From positions 1-10,942 of the forward strand of contig JAIENF010000099.1 of NCBI GenBank assembly GCA_019751575.1: a DNA stretch of 10,942 bases, in the 5' to 3' direction. Below the pieces are notes generated by a model that was given only the letters and a program-made list of their open reading frames with translations, was not told where the DNA came from and did not search any database. Source of the stretch: Burkholderiales bacterium (lineage in GTDB: Bacteria; Pseudomonadota; Gammaproteobacteria; Burkholderiales; CAIKXV01). This document shows positions 1 through 5,853 of this stretch, one piece after another. The translations under genes and the position numbers were made by a program. Each line of letters opens with the position of its first letter. Positions within the stretch are counted from its first letter, which is position 1.

Positions 1-235
1 CCTGCCGCAGTGCCGGCTCGATCGCCCGATCGGACACCACGATCAGGTCGGCACCGAGCAGCGCGTTGGCCTGTTCGATCAGCGCGAGCCGCACCCGGTC
101 GGAAAAGAAGCCGACACTGGTCACCGCTGCGATCGCGATCACCAGCGCGGCCACCAGCACGCGCAACTCGCCGGCGCGCCAGTCGCGCATCACCAGGCGG
201 GCCGACAGCCCCAGCATTCCCAGCGCCCCCTTCAT
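1..235 (-). CDS. YbbP-like ABC transporter permease, N-terminal part (cut by window start)
   Basis: This is the first 78 codons of an inner-membrane ABC permease; the rest lies beyond base 1. The N-terminus reads MKGALGMLGLSARLVMRDWR, then a basic residue cluster and one hydrophobic segment (about residues 26-44, VLVAALVIAIAAVTSVGFF), then the start of a periplasmic domain (ALLGADLIVVSD). This matches the start of the large FtsX/MacB-type permeases of the YbbP family. The ATG overlaps the stop of the ATPase gene as ATGA (235-232), which implies translational coupling and a shared transporter. The tesA gene next to the ATPase repeats the tesA/ybbA/ybbP arrangement known from E. coli, where the permease is thought to work with TesA on lipid-like molecules; the exact substrate here cannot be read from the sequence. 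Confidence 0.85.
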   Translation of the reverse strand, partial: MKGALGMLGLSARLVMRDWRAGELRVLVAALVIAIAAVTSVGFFSDRVRLALIEQANALLGADLIVVSDRAIEPALRQ

Positions 236-984
236 GCGGACTGCACTTCCGCGGCAGGCTCGACCGCGCTGCCGGCGGCGGCGACCGGATCGGATTCGTC
301 GGCCACCAGCGCGCCGGCGGCGATGCGCAGCCGGCGGCCACAGCGGCGGGCGAGCTGTTCGTCATGCGTGACCAGCACCAGGGTGGTGCCCTGCTCGCGA
401 TTGAGCTCGAACATCAGTTCGATCACGTCGCTGCCGGTGGCCGCATCGAGGTTGCCGGTCGGTTCGTCGGCCATCAGCAGCTTCGGACGGGTCACGAACG
501 CACGCGCCAGTGCCACCCGTTGCTGCTCGCCACCGGACAACTGCTTCGGGTAGTGGCTCACGCGTGCCGCAAGGCCGACCCGGGCCAGCAGCGGCAGCGC
601 CTGCTCGCGCGCATCGGGCCGGCCCGCGAGTTCCAGCGGCAGCATCACGTTCTCGAGCGCCGTCAGCGCGGGCAGCAGCTGGAACGACTGGAACACGAAG
701 CCGATCAGCCGCTGGCGCAGCGCGGCGCGGCCGTCTTCGTCCTGCCGGAAGATGTCCTCGCCATGCACTTCGACCCTGCCCTCCGAAGGCGTGTCCAGGC
801 CAGCCAGCAGGCCGAGCAGCGTGGTCTTTCCGGAACCCGAGGCACCGAGCACCGCCACCGATGCGCCCGGCTCGATCTCGAAACTCACGTTGGACAGAAT
901 CAGCAGCGAAGACTCTCCGGTGGTCACCCGTTTAGTAAGATGGTCAGCCTTCAATGCCGGAGCGTGCCGTTTGTCCTCACTCAT
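232..984 (-). CDS. ybbA: YbbA-like ABC transporter ATP-binding protein
   Basis: This 250-residue cytoplasmic ATPase should power the adjacent permease. Visible motifs are Walker A GASGSGKT (47-54), Q-loop FVFQSFQLLP (Q99), signature LSGGEQQR (149-156), Walker B LLMADEPTGNLD (169-180) and the switch His in LVTHD (H207). The signature and the DEPTGNLD box are typical of the LolD/MacB/YbbA class of ATPases that pair with FtsX-like permeases. The length is close to E. coli YbbA. I chose the ATG at 984 because the protein from there (MSEDKRHAPALKADHLTKRV) matches the family length; ATGs at 996 and 1008 are in frame and also possible, and none has a strong Shine-Dalgarno site. Its stop overlaps the permease start by 4 bp. 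A longer open frame running to 1275 is not credible because it crosses tesA. Confidence 0.92.
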   Translation of the reverse strand: MSEDKRHAPALKADHLTKRVTTGESSLLILSNVSFEIEPGASVAVLGASGSGKTTLLGLLAGLDTPSEGRVEVHGEDIFRQDEDGRAALRQRLIGFVFQSFQLLPALTALENVMLPLELAGRPDAREQALPLLARVGLAARVSHYPKQLSGGEQQRVALARAFVTRPKLLMADEPTGNLDAATGSDVIELMFELNREQGTTLVLVTHDEQLARRCGRRLRIAAGALVADESDPVAAAGSAVEPAAEVQSA

Positions 985-1666
985 GCCGTCTTTCATTCCG
1001 TCGTCCATCCGCTTTTGTCGTCCATACGGCGTGCTGCCTTCGGTCCTGCTGCCCGTGCTGCTGGCCCTGGCGCTGCTGATCCCCGCAGCCGGCCATGCAC
1101 AGACTGCCACCGGACCGGTGCTGATGGTGTTCGGCGACAGCCTGTCCGCCGAGTATGGCCTGCCGCAGGGTTCCGGGTGGGTCGCCCTGATGGAAAGCCG
1201 CCTCAAGGCCGAGAACCCCGGCTGGCGGGTGGTCAATGCAAGCATCAGTGGGGAAACCACCCTGGGCGGCCGCAACCGGATCGACGCCGAACTCGCCCGC
1301 CACCGTCCTCAGGCAGTGGTGATCGCCCTGGGTGGCAACGACGGCCTTCGCGGCGTTTCGCTGGAAACCACGCGCGCCAACCTCGAGTACATGGTTGCTG
1401 CGAGCCGGAAAGTCAATGCCCGGCCGCTGCTGGTCGGTGTCCGGCTTCCGCCGAATTATGGCCGGACCTTCAGCGAGAAATTCCGCCTGGTGTTCGTCGA
1501 GGCCGCACGCAACACGAAGGCCCCGCTGGTGCCCTTCATCCTCGAGCGGTTCGCGGAGAAACGCGACTTCTTCCAGCCCGACGGCATCCATCCCACGGTG
1601 GCCGCGCAGCCCCTCATGCTGGAGACGCTCTGGCCCGAGATAAGCAATGTACTGAAGGCGCGCTGA
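983..1666 (+). CDS. tesA: Multifunctional acyl-CoA thioesterase I / lysophospholipase L1 (SGNH hydrolase)
   Basis: This 227-residue periplasmic esterase of the GDSL/SGNH family hydrolyses acyl thioesters and lysophospholipids. Block I FGDSLSAEYGL holds the nucleophile Ser53, block II is VVNASISGETT (oxyanion Gly90), block III GGNDGLRG holds Asn119, and block V is DGIHPT (Asp200, His203). RLPPNYGR (154-161) is also typical of TesA. A signal peptide is visible: a hydrophobic core at about 20-34 (SVLLPVLLALALLIP) ending in AGHAQ, with cleavage probably near residue 39-40. The ATG at 983 is preferred, but no Shine-Dalgarno site is visible; a GTG at 1031 would give a shorter signal peptide. The gene is divergent from the ABC ATPase, and the two ATGs overlap. 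It converges on selD with a 41-bp gap. Confidence 0.93.
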   Translation: MPSFIPSSIRFCRPYGVLPSVLLPVLLALALLIPAAGHAQTATGPVLMVFGDSLSAEYGLPQGSGWVALMESRLKAENPGWRVVNASISGETTLGGRNRIDAELARHRPQAVVIALGGNDGLRGVSLETTRANLEYMVAASRKVNARPLLVGVRLPPNYGRTFSEKFRLVFVEAARNTKAPLVPFILERFAEKRDFFQPDGIHPTVAAQPLMLETLWPEISNVLKAR

Positions 1667-1672
1667 GCGCGC
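1658..1672. repeat. GC-rich inverted repeat across the tesA stop codon
   Basis: The arms GCGCGC and GCGCGC flank a 3-nt loop that is the TGA stop of tesA itself. The repeat lies between the convergent tesA and selD genes. No T-run follows on either strand, so it is at best a weak or Rho-assisted end signal. Alternating GC of this kind also arises by chance in such GC-rich DNA. Confidence 0.3.
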
Positions 1673-1707
1673 GCGCGGCGCCACGTCCGCAGAAGGATGC
1701 CGGCTGG

Positions 1708-2832
1708 CTAGCGAACGACGACCCGCCCGGCGGGCTGCACCGCCGAAGGGGCGTCCAGGCTGCCCACCCTCGCCGCGAACTCGAACCCGGCCGCGCGCAT
1801 CTCGGCGACCAGTCCGTCTGCGGCCGATGCCTCGCAGGCGACGAGCAGCCCACCGCTCGTCTGGGGGTCGGTCAACAGGTTGCGCTGCCATTCAGGCATC
1901 GTGGCGGGCAACGTCACGTCAGCGCCGTAGCTCTGCCAGTTCCGGCCGGAGGCGCCGGTCGCCATCCCCTGTTCGGCGAACGGCACGGCCTCGGGCAGCA
2001 CGGGCACAGAGGACCAGTCGATGCAGGCGACCAGAGACGCGCCGCGCGCCATTTCCAGCGCATGGCCGAGCAGGCCGAAGCCCGTGACGTCGGTCAACGC
2101 ATGCACCTCGTCGCGCGCGGCGAGGCCAGCGCCGATCGCGTTGAGCTGGGTGGTGCTCGCGATCATCCGGGCATAGCCCGCCTCGCCCAGCACCTGCTTC
2201 TTCAGCGCCGCGCTCAGGATGCCCACGCCAAGGCCCTTGCCCAGCACGAGCGCGTCGCCGGCCCGCGCGCGATCGTTGCGCTTCACCCGCGAAGGATGCA
2301 CCAGCCCGAGGACGACCAGCCCGTAGATCGGCTCGACCGAATCGATGCTGTGCCCGCCGGCGATCGGGATGCCTGCGGCGGCACAGACTGCCTCGCCGCC
2401 GGCGAGGATGCGCTGCACCGCCGCGGCGCCGATCTTCGCCACCGGCATGGCGACCAGGGCCAGCGCCATGATCGGCGTGCCGCCCATCGCATAGACGTCC
2501 GAGATCGCGTTGGTCGCGGCGATCCGGCCGAAGTCGAACGGATCGTCGACGATCGGCATGAAGAAGTCGGTGGTCGCGATCAGCGCCTGGCTGTCGTTCA
2601 GCCGGTACACCGCCGCATCGTCGCTCGACTCTCGGCCGACCATCAGGTCGGGGAAGGCGCGCGTGATCGCTGCTGTCGCAGGCGACGCGGCCAGGATTTC
2701 GCTCAGCACCGCCGGCGTGAGTTTGCAGCCTCACCCACCGCCGTGGGACAGCTCGCTCAGGCGGACGGGGCGGGCGGCGATCGCCGATTCGGCATCGACC
2801 TTCGCTGAAGGGCTGGGGACGGTTTCGGACAT
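1708..2832 (-). CDS. selD: Selenide, water dikinase (selenophosphate synthetase), predicted selenoprotein
   Basis: SelD makes selenophosphate from selenide and ATP in the cytoplasm; it is the selenium donor for Sec-tRNA synthesis and for SelU. The 374-residue frame contains an in-frame UGA (2733-2731) at residue 34 in SHGGG-U-GCK, exactly where SelD proteins carry the catalytic Cys or Sec; Lys37 is the conserved ATP-site lysine. Downstream motifs fit the family: ESSDDAAVY, TTDFFMPIVDDPFDFGRIAA, AGGHSID, TDVTGFGLLGH, DPQTSGGLL. The ATG at 2832 is chosen because an in-frame TAG lies 9 bp upstream of it, there is no other ATG, GTG or TTG before the UGA, and AGGAT sits 8 nt before it. An open frame starting at the GTG at 2709 would lack the glycine-rich segment and the catalytic residue. 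The gene is divergent from selU and convergent with tesA. SelD identity is near certain; Sec insertion is inferred from family and context. Confidence 0.95.
2702..2733 (-). promoter_or_regulatory. UGA recoding site with candidate bacterial SECIS hairpin in selD
   Basis: The UGA is at 2733-2731. Counting U of UGA as 1, mRNA bases 13-20 pair with bases 24-32 (window 2721-2702): CUCA with UGAG, then CGCC with GGUG, with one bulged C between the two halves. The apical loop is GGC, starting 17 nt after the UGA. An 8-bp stem with a small G-starting loop at this distance is what SelB needs in bacterial selenoprotein mRNAs. The pairing is read directly from the sequence; function is inferred. Confidence 0.7.
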
Positions 2833-2840
2833 CGGGGTCT

Positions 2841-2845
2841 ATCCT
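2841..2845 (-). promoter_or_regulatory. Ribosome binding site of selD
   Basis: AGGAT on the minus strand ends 8 nt before the ATG at 2832. Together with the in-frame TAG between it and the ATG, it fixes the selD start upstream of the UGA codon. Confidence 0.65.
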
Positions 2846-2850
2846 GTTCG

Positions 2851-2886
2851 CGGGTCTGCTGGCGGGTCTGCTGGCGGGTCGGCTCG
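2851..2886. repeat. 12-bp tandem repeat in the selD-selU spacer
   Basis: The unit CGGGTCTGCTGG occurs twice exactly (2851-2862, 2863-2874), followed by a third copy with 10 of 12 matches (2875-2886). It lies just upstream of the selD ribosome binding site, in its likely 5' leader. It may be a replication-slippage repeat or a leader element; I see no coding role. Confidence 0.7.
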
Positions 2887-2926
2887 CACCGGTGGCACGT
2901 GCGGCGCCGGATGCCAAGCGTATCGT

Positions 2927-2944
2927 GCGGAGTGTACACTCCGC
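2927..2944. promoter_or_regulatory. 18-bp perfect palindrome, candidate operator shared by selD and selU
   Basis: GCGGAGTGT is followed directly by its reverse complement ACACTCCGC. It lies in the divergent spacer, 38 bp before the selU GTG and 95 bp before the selD ATG. The centre reads TACACT on both strands, a 4/6 match to a -10 box, so divergent promoters could overlap inside the palindrome; no convincing -35 box is visible. A dimeric transcription factor site is the simplest reading. I do not recognise it as a known operator. Confidence 0.55.
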
Positions 2945-2981
2945 GCCCAGGCGGTTGCCCCCGCCGCCGCGTCCGTCCTCC

Positions 2982-4043
2982 GTGAACGATCCCGTCAGCA
3001 CGACTGTCTCCGCACTTGCCGATCCGGCGCAATTCGACGCGTTGATCGATGTGCGCTCGCCTGCGGAGTTCGCCGAAGACCACATGCCCGGGGCGATAAA
3101 CTGTCCGGTCCTCGACGACGAACAGCGCGCCCGGGTGGGCACGATGTACAAGCAGCAGGGCCCCTTCGAAGCACGCCGGGTGGGCGGTGCACTTGCCGCA
3201 CGCAACATCGCTCAGCATGTCGAGACCGTGTTTGCCGACCGGCCGCGGAAGTGGACGCCGCTGGTGTACTGCTGGCGCGGCGGACAGCGCAGCCGTTCCT
3301 TCGTCCATGTGCTGCGCGAGATCGGCTGGCGCGCCGGGCAGCTCGAGGGGGGATACCGCGCCTATCGCCGCCGCGTGATCGACGACCTGGACGTCCTGCC
3401 CGGCGCGCTGTCGTTCCGCGTCGTGTGTGGCCGCACCGGCTGCGGGAAGAGCCGGCTGCTGCGCGAACTGCAGGCGCTGGGCGAACAGGTGCTCGACCTG
3501 GAAGCCCTGGCGAGCCATCGTGGCTCGGTGCTCGGCGACCTGCCGGATGAACCCCAGCCATCGCAGAAGCTGTTCGAGTCGATGCTCTGGCAGGCGTTGC
3601 GCGGCTACGATCCGGCACGGCCGGTGTTCGTCGAAGCCGAGAGCAAGCGCGTCGGGGTGCTTCACGTGCCGGATGCCCTGATCGCCAGGATGCGGGAGGC
3701 GCCGACGCTGCGCGTCGAGGCTTCCGTGGCCACGCGCACCCAGCTGCTGCTCGACGAGTATGACCACCTGGTGAAGGATGCCCCGCGCCTGCTGGACCGC
3801 CTGGAATGCCTGCGCGGACTGCATTCCGGGGAGACGCTCGCGCACTGGCGGGCACTGGTCGACGCCGGCCAGTGGGACCGCTTCGTGTCGACGCTGCTCG
3901 AACAGCACTATGACCAGGCCTACGACCGTTCCATGTTCCGCAACTACAGCGGCCACCTCGACGCACCGGTGATCGAACTGGCTGGCGTGGACGCGGCCTC
4001 GGTGCGCGCTGCCGCGCTGTCGCTGGTATCCGCCTGCGCATGA
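2982..4043 (+). CDS. selU: tRNA 2-selenouridine synthase
   Basis: SelU (MnmH, YbbB) uses selenophosphate to turn 2-thiouridine at tRNA wobble position 34 into 2-selenouridine, through a geranylated intermediate. The 353-residue protein has an N-terminal rhodanese domain (LIDVRSPAEF at 21-30, active loop VYCWRGGQRS with Cys97) and a C-terminal P-loop domain (GRTGCGKS, 150-157). Other family motifs are VGTMYKQQG (52-60), LEGGYRAYRR (121-130), LEALASHRGS (173-182) and LLEQHYDQAYDRS. The GTG at 2982 puts the catalytic Cys at 97, as in E. coli SelU, and gives a similar distance from the N-terminus to the DVR motif. No Shine-Dalgarno site is visible; GTGs at 2892 and 2925 are in frame but would add low-complexity sequence. 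Its stop overlaps the next gene by 4 bp. Confidence 0.93.
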   Translation: MNDPVSTTVSALADPAQFDALIDVRSPAEFAEDHMPGAINCPVLDDEQRARVGTMYKQQGPFEARRVGGALAARNIAQHVETVFADRPRKWTPLVYCWRGGQRSRSFVHVLREIGWRAGQLEGGYRAYRRRVIDDLDVLPGALSFRVVCGRTGCGKSRLLRELQALGEQVLDLEALASHRGSVLGDLPDEPQPSQKLFESMLWQALRGYDPARPVFVEAESKRVGVLHVPDALIARMREAPTLRVEASVATRTQLLLDEYDHLVKDAPRLLDRLECLRGLHSGETLAHWRALVDAGQWDRFVSTLLEQHYDQAYDRSMFRNYSGHLDAPVIELAGVDAASVRAAALSLVSACA

Positions 4044-5041
4044 AGCTCGCGCTGAAGGTGGACGTGGACACGTTCGACGGAACCCGTGAAGGCGTGCCGC
4101 GGCTGGTCGAACTGCTCCGGCGCGAGGGCGCCGGTGCGACGTTCCTGTTCAGCCTGGGTCCCGACCACACCGGGCGTTCGCTCCGGCGCCTGCTCCGCCG
4201 CGGCTCCGCGCAGAAGGCGTCGCGGATCCCGTTGCTCGACCAGCACCGGCTGCCCGCCCTGCTCTACGGCACGCTGCTGCCGGGCCCGGACATCGGCGGG
4301 CGCTGCCCGGAGCAGATGCGGGCGGTTCGCGACGCGGGCTTCGAATGCGGCATCCACGCCTGGGACCCGGCTCGATGGCATGACCGGCTCGCGCAGGCCG
4401 ATGAAGCATGGACCCGGGCCGAGATGCAACTGGCCTACGACCGCTTCGAGGAAGTGTTCGGCGTCCGCGCTCGCGCCCATGGTGCGGCCGGGTGGCAGAT
4501 GAACCTGCACGCGCTGCGCAACACGCAGCGCATGTCCTTCGGCTACAGCTCCGACACGCGCGGCACCTGTCCGTTCCTGCCCACCTACAACGCCGAACTG
4601 ATTGCCTGCCCGCAGATCCCGACCACCCTGCCCACGCTCGATGAACTGGTCGGCCATGACGGCGCTACGGTCGACACGGTCGCCGACCGCCTGCTCGAGA
4701 TGACAGCCGTGCAGCAGGCCGCCACCGGCCATGTCTACACGCTGAGGGCCGGGCTCGAGGGTCGGAAGCTGGCCCCGGTGTTCGAGACACTGCTGGCGGG
4801 CTGGAAGGCGCAGGGCTACGAATTGCTGTCACTGCGCGATTTCTGCGATGGCCTCGAGCTCGAACAGTTGCCGCACCACGAGGTCGTCTTCGGCGAGGTA
4901 CCGGGCCGCAGCGGCGCGGTGGCACTGCAGGGCCCGGCCTTTCTGTCGCCGCACGCACCGGCGGCGGACTACCGCTGGACGCGCGACCGCGCGGTGATCG
5001 CCCAGCACGTGCCGCCTGCACGAACGGCCGGCGCAGCCTGA
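4040..5041 (+). CDS. ArnD-like polysaccharide deacetylase family protein, active site incomplete
   Basis: This 333-residue protein belongs to the NodB-fold deacetylases and is closest in motifs to ArnD, which deformylates 4-deoxy-4-formamido-L-arabinose-undecaprenyl phosphate in lipid A modification. Shared segments are VDVDTFDGTREGVPRL (7-22, with Asp8 and Asp10), SLGPDHTGR, GIHAWD (His106, Asp109), AAGW (149-152), SSDTRG and PQIPTTLPTLDE. Compared with E. coli ArnD as I recall it, the second metal His of HAWDHHAW is Pro110 here (HAWDPARW), and the late catalytic His of VYTIHAEVEG is Arg236 (VYTLRAGLEG). No arnA, arnB, arnC or arnT is nearby. Its ATG overlaps the selU stop (ATGA), so it is probably co-translated with selU. 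Fold assignment is firm; ArnD activity is doubtful. It could be a pseudoenzyme or act on another substrate. Confidence 0.8.
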   Translation: MKLALKVDVDTFDGTREGVPRLVELLRREGAGATFLFSLGPDHTGRSLRRLLRRGSAQKASRIPLLDQHRLPALLYGTLLPGPDIGGRCPEQMRAVRDAGFECGIHAWDPARWHDRLAQADEAWTRAEMQLAYDRFEEVFGVRARAHGAAGWQMNLHALRNTQRMSFGYSSDTRGTCPFLPTYNAELIACPQIPTTLPTLDELVGHDGATVDTVADRLLEMTAVQQAATGHVYTLRAGLEGRKLAPVFETLLAGWKAQGYELLSLRDFCDGLELEQLPHHEVVFGEVPGRSGAVALQGPAFLSPHAPAADYRWTRDRAVIAQHVPPARTAGAA

Positions 5042-5132
5042 ACGCGCGTCGTCCGACGCTGGTTCGGATACCGCCGTTGTAACGTTGGCCGGCCATCCTT
5101 CATGATCATCCCCTCAGACATCCCCTGCACAC

Positions 5133-5138
5133 GAGGAG
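5133..5138 (+). promoter_or_regulatory. Ribosome binding site of bcp
   Basis: GAGGAG lies 5 nt before the ATG at 5144. It decides this start over the in-frame ATG at 5102, which has no such site and would add 14 residues absent from the family. Confidence 0.85.
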
Positions 5139-5143
5139 ACACG

Positions 5144-5602
5144 ATGCCCACGACCCCAGCCCCCGCGCTCAAGCTGCCATCGACCGATGGCACGACCTTC
5201 GACCTGTCCGCCGCGCGCGGCGCACCGGTGGTGGTGTTCTTCTATCCGAAGGACAATACGCCCGGCTGCACCACCGAAGCCGCCGGCTTCCGCGACCACT
5301 TCAAGGCCTTCACCAGGGCCGGCGCCGTCCTGGTGGGCGTCTCGCGGGACAGCCTGAAGTCGCATGCCTCGTTCCGCGAGAAGCTCGGCCTGCCGTTCGA
5401 CCTGCTCTCCGATCCGGACGAGACCGCCTGCACGGCCTGGGGCGTGATGAAGATGAAGAACATGTACGGCAAGCAGGTCCGGGGCATCGAACGCAGCACG
5501 TTCGTGGTCGCGGCCGACGGCTCTGTCGCACGCGAATGGCGCGGCGTGAAGGTGCCTGGACATGTCGACGAGGTGCTGGCGTTCGTGGGTACGCTCAAGT
5601 AG
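5144..5602 (+). CDS. bcp: Thioredoxin-dependent thiol peroxidase, Bcp/PrxQ family
   Basis: This 152-residue cytoplasmic peroxiredoxin reduces hydrogen peroxide and organic peroxides. The AhpC/TSA thioredoxin fold spans the whole protein. FFYPKDNTPGCTTEA carries the peroxidatic Cys42 with the family Thr39 and Pro40, and DETACTAWGV carries Cys96. The length is that of E. coli Bcp. The resolving Cys usually found five residues after the first (CxxxxC) is Ala47 here, so the enzyme is either 1-Cys or uses Cys96, at the position of E. coli Cys99, as resolving partner. The spacing of 102 bp from the ArnD-like gene suggests its own promoter, though none is clear. A phoH-family gene follows on the same strand 251 bp later. 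Confidence 0.92.
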   Translation: MPTTPAPALKLPSTDGTTFDLSAARGAPVVVFFYPKDNTPGCTTEAAGFRDHFKAFTRAGAVLVGVSRDSLKSHASFREKLGLPFDLLSDPDETACTAWGVMKMKNMYGKQVRGIERSTFVVAADGSVAREWRGVKVPGHVDEVLAFVGTLK

Positions 5603-5853
5603 AGTTTGTATCCTCAGGTCGGAAAGGACGGTTGCCCCACGATGTCCCGGAAAAGGTGACGCGCACGCGATGACAGCGTACCCCACTGGCCGCACGCATG
5701 CCTGCCGCGCCCGTCGCTGCGTGCCGAACCGGCGTCCATCTTGATCCGACGTCCTGCCGCAGAAAAATCGTTTTCCCCGCGCCCCCACGGCCTTGCCGCT
5801 GGGGGCGCGTCGTTTCCTGCCCTCCATTCCTTGCCCCCACCCCGGGAGACTCG
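5603..5853 (+). other. Intergenic leader between bcp and the phoH-family gene
   Basis: This 251-bp stretch has no credible gene. It holds a possible promoter, TTGATC (5741-5746) and AAAAAT (5763-5768) with 16 bp between, then the strong hairpin at 5778-5809, then a pyrimidine-rich stretch and GGGAG (about 5844-5848) before the ATG at 5854. The promoter is a weak motif match; the hairpin and ribosome site are clear. Confidence 0.4.
5778..5809. terminator. Strong stem-loop in the phoH-family leader, possible terminator or leader structure
   Basis: CGCGCCCCC (5778-5786) pairs fully with GGGGGCGCG (5801-5809). Inside, A5787 pairs with T5800 across a bulged C, and CGGC pairs with GCCG over a CTT loop. 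The plus strand is followed only by GTCGTTT. On the minus strand the stem is followed by an A/T stretch with four A and then five T about 10 nt further on, too far for a classic terminator. It could end bcp transcripts or act as a stable 5' structure on the phoH-family mRNA. Confidence 0.4.

Noticed and set aside
1708..2709. SelD starting at GTG 2709
   Set aside because: This start loses the conserved SHGGG-x-GCK segment. The frame upstream continues to an ATG with a ribosome site through a UGA at the known Sec position.
2731..2733. UGA in selD as an inactivating nonsense mutation
   Set aside because: It falls exactly on the catalytic Cys/Sec position, the rest of the frame is intact, a SECIS-like hairpin follows, and selU is adjacent. 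A chance mutation there is unlikely, though the rest of the genome must confirm Sec machinery.
10..2808. Long plus-strand open frame of 932 codons
   Set aside because: It runs antisense to the ABC pair and selD and out of frame through tesA, is rich in Arg/Pro/His low-complexity sequence, and shows no family motif. It is a product of GC-rich codon use in the real genes.
5086..5095. 10-bp palindrome TGGCCGGCCA upstream of bcp
   Set aside because: Short GC palindromes of this kind are expected by chance in this base composition, and no promoter context supports it.
5670..5744. Small 24-codon ORF in the bcp-phoH spacer
   Set aside because: It has Arg-rich composition, no recognisable motif, and only a distant AAGGTGA upstream.
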